In this document: piece after piece, positions 1 through 12,105 of the stretch
Numbering within the stretch: position 1 is the first letter of the stretch
Layout of the letters: every line of letters starts with the position of its first letter
Translations under genes and position numbers: made by a program
DNA from: Rotaria macrura
Lineage: Eukaryota; Rotifera; Eurotatoria; Philodinida; Philodinidae
Direction of reading: 5' to 3'
DNA length: 64,000 nucleotides
Assembly: GCA_900239685.1 (NCBI GenBank)
Contig: OENT01000008.1
Coordinates: 392,100-456,099 of the forward strand
The notes under the pieces: model-generated
Seen by the model: the letters and a program-made list of their open reading frames with translations, nothing else
What the model was told of the DNA's origin: nothing
The model's database searches: none

Positions 1-1
1 G

Positions 2-903
2 TCAAATCTATGTAGATATATTGAGGTGGCAAAGAAATTCAATGTTTCATGTCGATGTTTTGTAATGAATGTATCAGTGGAACATACGAAGCATAATAAT
101 CTTGTAAGTTACACACTTTAACTATTTAAAGGTTTAAGAATCAAGCTGATCAGCATAATAGGCTTTTGAGTTTTTGTCAACTGAAAATAAAATATTCAAT
201 TGTTGTAATGCAAAATAGAGTCTTCGACGATGGAAAATACTTGAGTGGCCTTCGTTTATTATGGATGATCAATTCAAGAAAGCTTTCAAAATGAATATCT
301 CTAGAGCAAAAGTAGTTACCTAAATTCAATGGAAAATTATTTCCATTCGTTTAACTTGCAAGAGAAGTCCTGAGAATCATAGATCTACTTTGAATATGAT
401 CTAAGTGCATTGCAGCAACTTACTCGAACAATGAATTTGACGAAACATATTCCTAAAGATATGATGTTTTTATCGTGGTTATCAATACAGTCATTATCTG
501 AATCGTCACACCCACTAAAAGCCAGAATTTTTCAATTTCAACTTGACATTCTATTGAGAGATAGAGCTTAGCAAGCGAGATTATTAGAGTTTGAAATTCA
601 ACATAGTACTGGCGTAAATATGATGAAAGAGTTGAAAGATTATCCTCGTTTCTTTCGGTTTTCAACTCATTTTTTGCTGAAAATGAATTTAATTAACATT
701 TTTTTAACTAGTTTCGACAAATGATTGGCACAGATAAAGCTCATAAAGATGTTAATGATATTATTATCATGGGTGCCAATAAACGCTATACTAAGCCAAC
801 ATTGAATGAAGGTTTTTCAGAAATTGTTCTAGTCAATATGCAACCTGTGTTTGATGATCCCGATATGGAACGACTATACTACCAATATATTCTCGATAAA
901 TAA
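2..903 (+). CDS. PNKP: Polynucleotide 5'-kinase/3'-phosphatase, last two exons (gene enters from the left edge)
   Basis: PNKP cleans DNA ends for strand-break repair by removing 3' phosphates and adding 5' phosphates. Only the C-terminal part of the kinase domain lies here. Exon A (2-103) reads in one frame to a gtaagt donor and contains CRCFVMNVSVEHTKHNN, matching the CRCFxFxxxxEQARHNN stretch of animal PNKP. Exon B (712-903) follows a ctag acceptor and continues in phase with FRQ, then DIIIMGANKRY and PTLNEGFSEIV, the typical C-terminal block, ending at TAA 901-903. The 608-bp intron (104-711) is long compared with the 47-72 bp introns of the neighbouring gene. The rest of the gene must lie upstream of the window. 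Family assignment rests on remembered motif similarity and is fairly strong for so short a fragment. The gene converges on GCLC. Confidence 0.82.
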
Positions 904-2695
904 TCATCTTCTACTTCAAATCAATGATTTACCATGGATTTTCTTGAATCTCTTTTTATCTATTTAAGACAACGAATAATATTCAATGCGTACTAGTTTT
1001 TTTTCTGTCCCTAATAAAGATGATAAACACTGAAATTTTTACGAGAATATATTCCTAATTTAGAATAAGATAGTTTGATCAATGCGATGCAGCATTCGCG
1101 GTTGGAGCTAAAAATTTCAACAGTACAAATATTCTAATAAATTCTCAACAGTATCATTTAAGAAAAGGATAGCTTTCAACGGTAAGAAATAGCTTTTTTT
1201 TTACAAAGAAATACTTGCTTGGATTATCAGAAACTATCACGAGTTCATCAACAAAGCGAAGGACACGCTCAAATGTTACTTGATGATCAGTATGATTGAA
1301 GATGTTTATATGGGAATGATTCCGTAAATTTCATTGAACTAATAGAAGTTCAACTGAATTTTATATTTCAATAGACCCTGTTCTATTAAATATACTTGTC
1401 GACAATGACCACTAGCAGCTGATGTGTCGTAAGACGCATACCAAATGATAGAAGATCAACAGCTGAATAAAACTGATTATTCACACATTATATTTTGATA
1501 GAATTGTCGAAATTTATCAAGTTCTCGTCATGATTAATGACATTTATTAAAAGAAGAAGGATAACAATTTCGTTCACTATACTCCCTACTATATGTCGCG
1601 TAGCCATGAACTTAGACGTGTTTATTCAAGTGCCATGTTCACCATAAGCCTACAACCAAGGTTTTAGTTATGATTGGTTTTGTAGTCCGTTGGTTGGAAA
1701 TAAAGAAATCTTCACAAGTCATTTAACAGTATTGCAAACGTATCTTTTAAGTGATTGAACCATGCAGAACTTAAACTCTCTCATTCTATAATTGCCAAAA
1801 GGATTTCTTTGATTTCCTCAACAACAACTGATACCTCCTTTTCTCGGCGTATGCAATGCATCTTCAATGTAGATATCTTGATCTATGCACTGATGTTTTT
1901 CAATGTACAAACATAACAACTATCTAGAGAGGAGACTAAAATCGTAAAACATGACACACCTTTTCTCAATCCATCAACCAATCGACTGCTTGTTTCTCAT
2001 CATTTATTGTAACTTGAGGAAGATCTGAACTACGACTGTCTAGTAATTAGATACATAAAGTTTACTTAAATGATATACTTTTAACTCCTTTGTTAGTTTC
2101 AACAATTAACAGCAGAATCCTTAGTACAATTGAAATCAACGAGAAAAACATCGTCACCGATGTTAACTCATAGGTTTGATAAGATCTCGAATCGGTAAAA
2201 GAGCTTTACCAAATCATGCTGATAGTTCTATATTCTCATGATAAGGATCAATGAGAGTGTTTTAATATTCATAGGATTGTGATGAAATAAAATAAAATAA
2301 AAACATTGAATTAAGATACACTAACGCTTGATACGTTCATAGTTAATATGCACTTATACTTCTCATACATACATGAGTTCATCTAATGTTTGTTTGTGTC
2401 GTTTTCAAAATAGTAAACAGAAACTGTGATTACTGTTGAAAATATTTAGATGGCTAAAGTAGTGGTAATATCTAAATTAACTTTTGAAAGTATTACTTCT
2501 GAAAGCGTGTCAATTTCAAGAGAGCATCTATTTGTTGATGTGTTTTTCTTTTCCTTTTTTTTATTCTAAAAATAAAGTTGACTTGAATTCAGACAAGCGA
2601 AACGTTTGATGAAAAAAAAAACATAAAAGCGATGATTCATTGTTAAGCTCTTAGCAATCAATTATAACTCATCGATTGTTAGAAATAATAACCAA
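904..2695. other. Intergenic, no gene recognised
   Basis: AT-rich sequence between the convergent PNKP and GCLC genes. All frames are broken by stops and I see no family motif. It should hold the PNKP 3' UTR and polyadenylation signal, but I could not single one out. Confidence 0.5.
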
Positions 2696-3199
2696 CCACC
2701 TATTGATTAGGTCCCGTTTCGTCGAAAAGTGAAACTTAATCAAAAGAGAGAGAGAGAGAATATATCCTGTTTAATTAGATGTTTTAAAATTATACTAGCG
2801 AAAGAAGATACATCATAATAATAAATATGTTCTGCCAAAAGATGTTCAGAGAACGATATTAGGTACACATAGAAAGGATATATGAGAAAAGATAGATATC
2901 TGTAATGAAAATTATCAATGATTTAGTTGATTTCTTACATTTAGTTGATACAACATATAGGAAGGTTTTTTCAGTTAAATAAATATTGCATATACAATGA
3001 GCTCGTTTTTTTTGACCATATATATATATAAGTTTCACAAAGTAAGCATCACCAAGATAGTTAAACTACTTTTAGTAATCAGTTTATTTAGTAGATCATT
3101 TTTTACGACAATCAAAGCAATGAAGCTACTTGCTTTGATTCTGATTTTTTTCATTACAATTTAAATTTTCGACGAAACGGGAATGCACCCACCTATTGA
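2696..3199. mobile_element. Non-autonomous inverted-repeat element (MITE) flanked by an 11-bp direct repeat
   Basis: A perfect 17-bp inverted repeat, TCCCGTTTCGTCGAAAA, lies at 2712-2728, with its complement at 3166-3182. Outside it an exact 11-bp direct repeat, CCACCTATTGA, occurs at 2696-2706 and 3189-3199. Five to six unmatched bases (2707-2711 and 3183-3188) separate the inverted repeats from the direct repeats. The interior, about 480 bp, has no ORF; it holds a short GA run near 2744-2758 and a TA run near 3019-3029. The layout is that of a small DNA transposon relic with target-site duplication. An 11-bp duplication would suit a Mutator-like element (usually 8-11 bp), but the superfamily is uncertain. 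Confidence 0.72.
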
Positions 3200-4127
3200 C
3201 TTTGGATTTATTTGAAATTAGATCACTCTTTTCTTGTTACGAGCTATGTCAAAATCGATGACTATGTATAGATCACATTGCTTATAACTCATGCAAAGAT
3301 ACAGGTAGATATGGCATGCATGTCTATCCAACTATGTTTCTATCGGTACCGATGTATCTTTCGATTCATATATTTTTAGCGTTATATTTCAAAGTACGAG
3401 AATTCAATCCAAACAAAGAACAACAGTTAACTGAGTACCACTAATGTATTCTTTCAATACACAACTAGGTTTTTAAATGATTTTCAAGCCTTCTATATCA
3501 TTTCATTGATCGTACTTTCACAAGGTACGATACATATACTAATTGTTTATTACGGTTAAAGTAGAACATATATTGATTGAAAAATGTCCTATCTCTAGGC
3601 GAAATTCTTTGAGTGATTCACTTTAACAATTGAAAAGTGAAATTGTTATATACTTATTCATAATCAATGTCTCGAGTACATTCCATGATTGTGAAAACAG
3701 TGGATGTATGAATAATCGATTTTTTTTCTACGTATGTTAGCTTCGATTCTCATTTAATGAATAGACTTGTCGAATGAGAAAATATTTACAACAACTCTGC
3801 TTACACATGAACATCTATCAAAGTATTTCCTGTATATAGTAACATAAAACAATCTTCAATATTCTTAATAGCTTATGCCATCAATATTTCTTATTGTATA
3901 CTAGAGAAAAAATAACACTGCAAATAAGCATTTCCATCGCAATCTAAAATATGATAACACAACAAAAATTGAAAAGAGTAAACTAAGACAAAAAAATGTC
4001 GGATAACACATGAGAGTATACACAGAAGTGACAAAAAATGAACATGAAAAATGAATCCAAGCACAAGAAAAAGCCCTGTGTGAAAGACAACTCATTTTAT
4101 AGAGAAAACAAATGTTTCAAAGTCGAT
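3200..4127. other. Intergenic, no gene recognised
   Basis: AT-rich DNA between the MITE and the 3' end of GCLC. A 64-codon open frame at 3901-4095 (- strand) resembles no family I know and has the composition of AT-rich noise. Confidence 0.5.
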
Positions 4128-7066
4128 TTATTCTTGATTATTATGCTGATGCATTAATGATCGTTTTACTTCTATTTCATTGTTTTCTTTCTCTACAGCG
4201 GCCGATATATCTAGTGTCGTTTTTGACGACATCCGAGGTAATACTTTAAGACATTCTTCTTCACCAGTCGAGATTTTTTTCATTTTCCATAATAAATCAT
4301 AAGTGATTTCATCGTTAACAACAGAATCATGTTGGTATGACGGATGATTCGTAACGAAATATCGCATCCATGCTGCATTTGTCATTAATGTACCTAAACA
4401 CCAAAATTTATTGCATTTAAATGTACTTGAAATTAAACAGAACACGTTTTCCACGTACCAGCTGCTCTTTTACTTATTAAATTTAAATATTGATTTATAG
4501 TGCATCGCGTATCTGCATCTACTTCAATATTGGATAAATAATCTTGAATAACTTTCAATAGACCAACAAATTCATTCTAAGATTTTCAATAGAATTGACT
4601 TATGTATTGATCTAGTTATTCCAAAGAAAAAAACTAATCATAACTTACCGATCCATTAATAATCTCATTTATCGTCATAAGGCGATGTTCACATTCATTT
4701 TCTTGTAAATTTGATTGTTGACTGGATGCCATACATGTTGTATCAGGTGTTTGCACTTAATTGATATAGAGAGCACATTAATAAAGTATCCATCCGATGA
4801 TAAAATAACTATTTACTTGTTGAAAGACATTTTCTAAAATGAAATTTTTGATGTAGAACTGCATCACGATGTTGAGCGGATTGCATATTTTCATCAACCT
4901 ATTGATAGATTTATAGTAGATACTAGTTTCTTGTATTTCAAATACTTACATTTGAAATAGGGATAAGTAAATTTAAATTATATGTAATAATAGCACGGGT
5001 CAGTAACACAACAAATGTAACTAACGCAGCATTCTCAAAATCAGTCATTTGTAACTGAATCAAAGAATAAAATCATTAAATTAACATGGATTTCATTTAT
5101 TTTATTTTTACTTCTGTTGGTCGAAATTCTACACGCCAACCAATATTACTATTAGTTGGTGGTGGTTTAAATCGCATTGATTGCCAATTCGTAGAATTGA
5201 TATTCTAAGAATCAAAGTCCCTGGATAGTTAATGGAAGAAAATACACAGAAGAACAACGTTACTTCAAAATGATCGGTATCTTGTGTATCATCGAGATGG
5301 AGTTTTTCTTCAAACAAAGTCAATGTATCGCGAACAAATAAATGGGCTATATGTTGAGCCAATAAATGATCAATACCTGGAGAAAATTGAAATTCCCAAC
5401 AAATGTAAAAATGTTTTGTTTTTCTTCATCTTATCTTACCGTGTTCAATAAGTTTACGACAGATATTTTCATCGTGAATAACTTCGATATCGTTGTATAT
5501 AGCACCGCCCGGCGAAATATAACAATCAACACTTGAATATCGAGATTTAGATAAACGAAATTGTTCATGTTTTAATGGCTAAATGAATGAAAATCATTTC
5601 AAAGAATGAAATCTCGATTATTTACTTCAAGGCCTCGTTCTTCAGGTGTTCGATCATCGACCATAGCGCATAGGACGTTCCATCGACAATCAACATCAGC
5701 TAAATATCCTCTCCATATTGGTGATGACGCACTCAATGCTAACTTTAAAAAGTACAAAAATGGATCTATAAACAAATAAAAACTGAAACAGATGTAATCT
5801 CTATACCAATATGGGCGTTAATGGGGTCAGTTGATCATAAAGGCAACGTGCTTCATCAATACATTGCGCTTGAAAAGTAACTTGTAAACAGCAACAACCC
5901 ATACCTAAGCCCATTGCATCAAGATGAATATGATCTTCGATCACAGCGACTTCATTAGCACTACTAATGTGACCGTATATTGATAAGTCTTCGATAAATG
6001 GTCGAGGAGTGTTTTTATCAATAAAAACTGTAGTATGAAGAAAGAAGGATAGTAACTTCTGAAAAGAAAGTTTTGTTAAGCACATACTGGGTACATCGAT
6101 GGAAACTTTTGATTTACGTCGCATACGAATATTTCGTGTTAATGTTCTGACGAAAATATCATGGTCATAAGGATTGGTAGATTCATGCATATAACATTAC
6201 CTGAAACGTGGATGATCAGGAAAAATGACTTCATCGGGAAAGAAAAGTGAAGCAGATGCCGATGTATCTGGTTTAGGTTTATGAACAGGCCAACTGAAGT
6301 CAGGACACCCATTTCTAAGTTATTTAAAGACAAGCAAATAAAGTAATTTTTGAAATTTCTTTATGTCTGTCAAGAACACCTCGTACCGTGGGAAGTTCGA
6401 AGTACTTATAACATATTCATCTTTACCGAGTAGTTTTTGACCTTGTTCTCGACTAAAAGACATTTATTTTCTTCTATACAATTTAGCATTAGTATTGTGT
6501 ATTACCGTAAGCGCATATTTGCTTCTACCATATTGAAATGTACTGGTAAATGTCCATAGGGTTGACCTGGTGTACCTTCAATCATGTAATCCTGAAGTGA
6601 TAAAAAAGAAAAATAGATTTAACTGTTTTTGATTTAATTTACTTACAGCGTATTCTGGTCGCCAGAGAGTGTCACAATCACTAAAAATATAATTTTATTT
6701 CGTCGTTAAACATAGTTCTATTTTTCCCTCTACTCACTTAGGATTCTGATGTTCAGGTTCCATAAGCTCCGATAGTATTTCATGAGCTTTAAGAGTAAGT
6801 TGTACTTTTTTATTTTTATGATCGAAATGTACCATCAGAAATTCAACCTGAACATAAACATATCGTGATCAAACATTGAATGCTCAGTGAAGAACTTTTC
6901 GAATACTATTCCCTACTTCATCGCCCCATTTCAGGCAATCATTTCGGCGATCTTTGATTTTTTCATAATTATGAATGAATTGTTCGATGCCATGCTCACG
7001 TATAAATTGTGCATATTTTTTTGTTTCATCCCAATTTAATGGACGCCCTTGAGTTAATAAACCCAT
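4128..7066 (-). CDS. GCLC: Glutamate-cysteine ligase catalytic subunit, complete, 17 exons
   Basis: Joins glutamate and cysteine using ATP, the first and rate-limiting step of glutathione synthesis, in the cytosol. Exons, from the start: 6917-7066, 6738-6847, 6647-6680, ~6507-6591, 6387-6452, 6201-6314, 6088-6146, 5807-6027, 5626-5742, 5440-5578, 5264-5376, 5112-5204, 4950-5054, 4817-4898, 4649-4755, 4459-4576, 4128-4393. Phases agree throughout and introns are 47-72 bp with GT-AG ends. The protein is about 659 residues (human 637). It begins [20 protein letters not shown] and keeps [88 protein letters not shown] and WRVEFRPTE, all hallmarks of eukaryotic GCLC. The C-terminal tail is divergent. 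No stop or frameshift was found, so it is probably functional. It diverges from fumarase. Confidence 0.96.
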
Positions 7067-10000
7067 TGTCTGCTGTTGATAAAATCCTTAAAATGAGAAC
7101 AAACAAAAAAACGTACAATTATTTTATGTTAATACAACTATTGCAAGTCATCATGACGATTGTATTTTAGTAGTATGATGCATGAAAATAAGATTTTTTC
7201 TGCATAACTAATCATTTCAAAGATAAGAACAAATATATTTGTTTTACGCATCACGTATATATGTCGAAGAGAAAAACAGACGAAAAATCAATGGCTTTCT
7301 TTTTTTTTTTGTAATGAAGTTAAAGAATGAGGCAACGAAGGCAAACAAAAATCAGATTGATCGAGCTAGTATGTCGAAGCAAAATACATGGCAAGTAGCG
7401 CTGTTGAAATATAGACTATACTCGTCGTCAAATCGAATGGCTTGATTATAAAAGGCCAATCCTCATGGCAAATCATTTTCTTTCTTTCTCTCTTTTTTCT
7501 TCTTCATCATCGATTTGTGAGTGAGTCATCAAAGTGAATTGGCAAAGCAAAGCGTACATAATCACATGAGTATTACAGCTTTTTTCAGCTGCTATTTTTT
7601 TGTGATGTTCACTTCGATTTATTTAGAATTTTCCATTTCACTAGTGCATAAAAGTTATAAGCAGCTTTGAAGTTTGAAAAAGAGATGGAGAGAGAGAACG
7701 TTAAATAGCAATGATTTCATGAATTCATCAGCATACATTCTTTATGGCAAAAAGAAAATCTCTTCCACGCGGTACACTAAACTCTTTATCATAGACTAGC
7801 TATCATAAATACGCGCAATTCAATCATCTGTAGCGCAAAAGAAAGGTGAAGTCATATAACCTGTGAAGTTGGGATAAAAGAAAAATGTGACTATATTTAC
7901 TATTTATTATTTTAGGCTACACTTGAAATCATATCAAAGGTCATTAGGTATTAAAAATCTGAAGTATACATGCTGTATTGTAGAACAAATCTTCGATTAA
8001 AGATTGCGATGAATCAGATAGAGCCAAGCACTCACAGGAAGAATAATAGTAAATGATATCACTTTTCCTAAGTTGTCAACAAAATTTTGAAGTTCAACAA
8101 TATAAGATCAAACGATTTTAAATGGTTTTTCATTAGAAATATACATCTACTCGAGACCTAAGAAATCGAGTTTATTGAATTTCATGTCAAAAGTTCACCA
8201 TTCTTCGTTCAAATTCGCAATAATTTTTCTTATTTGAAAACTTAAAAATGTGATTTCATAAGAGGACATAATCTATGTTTTTAAATATTCTACATTAAAT
8301 TTATTTCAAATAATATCATTCAAATGTTCAACTAAGATTGATTTCTATGTATTATATAGGATTTGAAGTATCTACTAATATATGATGCTTGAACGAACAA
8401 TTTATTTACAAATACGTACAGAATAATCATTTTGAGAAGTATGTGTTCAGTAGTGTGTTTTATATTGGCTGACTAGTTTTCTTGACAACACCGATTGAGA
8501 TCTTAGATGATTTTCAAATCATTTTTGATTTCGGAGAGGGTTTAAAGAAGTAACATATAAAACAGACTATCAATGACTTAACGCTTAAAAGCCGAATGTT
8601 CCTTCCAAAGGATATTAGTGTAATGACGATAAAGTTTAATAGAATAGGTTATATGAAGAAAGCAAAGATTTTCTGCATTGATATGACCCTAAAGATCATA
8701 CAACAGGGATTAGAAAATAATTTTCGATTGAATTTTTATACGAAAACGAAGATCTTGTACGGCTAGTGAATTTTAAAATCACTTTTGTTTCCTCAAGTTT
8801 TTTTCGTTAAAACATAGTGCATGTAACTTTCTTTTTTTAAACAAATATGCTTAGATATAGTCACAAGGCATTCGATGAAATCATTCCATAAATTTTTTCT
8901 CCATTCTACCACTTTAGAACACTATCCAAAAGAAAATCGTTCTACAGTCGGATAATCCTTGTAGCAAAAATATCATTACAAAGGAATATGTACTTGAAAG
9001 TTTGCTCATAAGTAGCTGATGTGCTGTCTCTACTGGTCTGAAATCTTCAGCGATAATGTTTTTTTACTTGGGAAGATAGAGCATGTGTTAGAGAAAAGTC
9101 GAATTCTACAAATGTTTTGCTAATTTCTGCTGAATTCATTATCTCAGGAACAAAGCATTCCTTGTTACTCAAAATGTCTGGAAACGTTAAAAGCAGTGAA
9201 AGTTGTTCATGGGCAAAGTTTAAGTTCGAAATTCTTTTCCTGGAGATATTTTTATGCGATGCTATATTTCTGGTAATTAACATCATGTAGTTTCGGAAGA
9301 AGAGCAGAGAAGTCCATTGTGACGATATTATGAGTATACTGAGAATCCACCAGGTTTATTTTCATGATTGTCTTCTTTCTGCTATACAGAGAACCGCTTT
9401 TGATTTTTAAGGATTAAATTTGTGTGTTTACACATATATTAATACTGTTCATAGAATTAGATTCGAATATTCCATCATCATCAATGTCATAGATTAGAAT
9501 ACTTCATGAATCATTGCATCCCCTTTTTCAGTTATCGGGTGATGTTGACGTCATTTAGTTCCTTTTATAAACTTATTCAGAGATAATTGAATACAAGCGT
9601 TTGATAAACCAACTATCTTAAAGTGTTGTAATATGCTATTGTTTGCTTTATGTCACAAAAATATTGAAAAGATTAACACCTCCTTATAACATAAATTGAT
9701 TGAATTCTTAAATTAGATGACAAATGTTCAAAGTAACGAATTCTATTAAATAGTCTTCGAGAATAAAGATCTTCATAAATGATTTGTAATTTCAGTTCTG
9801 TTTTTTTTTGCAATCATGCATGATATTAACTGGCATAAAGTTTTTTTTTAAATTTTTCATGTCTGTATTTATTGATCAATTCGATTATGAATTGAATTTT
9901 ATTTTCAAGCAGTTTCAGTGTTTTTGACCGAAAGATAAAATAACTTCTGTGATCCATATCGAAAGGAAAAGACTAGTTTGTTGAATCGGAGACCAACACT

Positions 10001-12105
10001 CAAAATTGAAGTAAAATTCCCAAAGTATTAAGCAATAGTTGTATTAAAACCAAGTCATCTATTTAAAAACCTAGCATACAAAAGTACACTAATAAAATAA
10101 TAATTCATGTATCACTGTTACCACTGATGAGACGACAATAATGATTGCAAATCAAATAATAAAATTCAACAGGTTAGTGTCTACTGCTCAACCAAATAAA
10201 ATACATGTGTCTTATTAATGTTCTCATTCATTTATCGCCAATGAGTTAAATTTCTACTGAACATGTCTGATGAGAATGTACACTTCATGTATATTTTAAT
10301 ATTTAATTCAGGTATGAATGTCATGGAGTTTGTTTCGTAGGATAGATTTGTTCTGTAACTTATACGTGGAATAATTTGATATTATTATCGAACTACAAAT
10401 GTAATCGTCCAAGAAGTTCATCGTGTGTATGGAATGTGCTTTATTGAATAAAAAATTGACTAAAGCAATAGGTAAAGTCTACTATCTAAAAACATGATGG
10501 TTATATGACAGCAATGAATTTTATTTTATCAAACATGAAATTACAAGATTAATAAGTCGGCTATCGAATCATCTGCAACAGATCAGATCACTTGTCCTAT
10601 TATGAATGGACACTGAAAAAAAACGAGTTTAATGTTGATGTTCTTGTCACATTTCAAAAAAGACAATGGAAATTTATTGCTAACCTGTGAAATAACATCG
10701 ATCCCACTAAAAGTTACAAAATATTGCAATCATCAAACAACAAATAACTAACAAATTACTGAAAATTGACTTCCACTGTGTTGCGAACGAAAAGCTTCGA
10801 TAGAAAAGAAAAGCTTGGAAAAAATACGATGAAACATATTCTAATTATATTTTCTTTTAACCAGCAAGTTGTCATCGACTTCAACTGTTAACGATGTCTC
10901 CTGATCTATCAGCACTACCCAGTGAAACATACTTAGCATAAGTCAAATCTCAGAGCTGAGATCAATCTTTTTTCTTGCTTATAGGTCTTTGTACAGTTGT
11001 TTCAGAATCTTTTCATGATACTTTTGCTGATTCAAGAATTGCTTCGGTATAGAAATAACTCTTGTTTTTGACAAAAAATTCTCCTACAGAATTCTGGTCA
11101 GAAGATTACATTTATGAATAATTGTACCGGATGGGTGAATCACTTCATTCTGTAGAGATTAAAATTAAAATTCAAAACCAAATTATTATTGCTATGAATC
11201 ATTGTATTGTTCTAGTTTAACAATTCTCCAGTATAATACAAAGAAGACTGATTCAGAATCTAATAGTATCCAATTTATGACAATCGTTCATTAATCGAAG
11301 CTTATTTAGAAATATTGTATGACCATTATTGTGATGTTCCGATACATGAGTAAGATTTGGAACGAATGTTAAGTGATAAGTTGCGTGTTTTTCTTTCGGT
11401 ATTGTTGGTGTCTATTATTGACAATGATAGTTTAGATGTATACTAAATAGCTATGACATCAAACTGAAAATATAAACAAATCCGTTCATCGAAACGACTC
11501 GATACAAACTAGAGAAGCAAGAGTTGTCTATATCACTTATTGATTCTTATCACGACAACAGTGTTGATAGATAAAATGTTTGGTACAGTTGCAGACAATG
11601 AATGCCGCTGTATCCACACTGCTTGACGTGTCAGTACGTATGATAGAAAATAGTACACAGAATCTTTTTATTCTATAGTTGTAATCGAATCATAAACAAT
11701 ATTGTGAAGATATTATTAAACAACTTTATTGTCCACAACTCCAAAAAAAGCATTTGCATGAATACATTCTATCCTATTTTCTTTTAACTATTGATTTTTG
11801 ATTGATTCTAATTCCAGTTATATAACATTCTAATATTTGTATTGTTAGTAAACAGAATTGTACATATAATTATTTCAAGATATGTTGTCTATTTCTCTCA
11901 AGCAAGTTAAACATCAATATAGATGTGTTTTCTTATGGTAAAAATAATCGAGTCGAATGTCTTTTGCCGCCCCCTCTTATATTGACCAACTAGTAATTAG
12001 GTAAACATGGACATGATTCATCCACTACCAGAGAAGAGAAACGAAAAATAAGCAAGTTAAATTTCAATACTTTCTTTCTTTCTTGTAATACGATCAGATT
12101 ATAAA
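7067..12105. other. Intergenic between divergent GCLC and FH, no gene recognised
   Basis: Five kilobases of AT-rich DNA that must hold the promoters of both flanking genes. I found no convincing exon, RNA gene or transposon end. The 68-79 codon open frames at 7239-7445 (+) and 9047-9286 (-) have no recognisable motif. No TATA box could be assigned with confidence. Confidence 0.5.

Noticed and set aside
7239..7445. 68-codon open frame in the GCLC-FH interval
   Set aside because: Lysine- and Phe-rich noise-like composition, no conserved motif, and probably within the GCLC promoter or 5' region.
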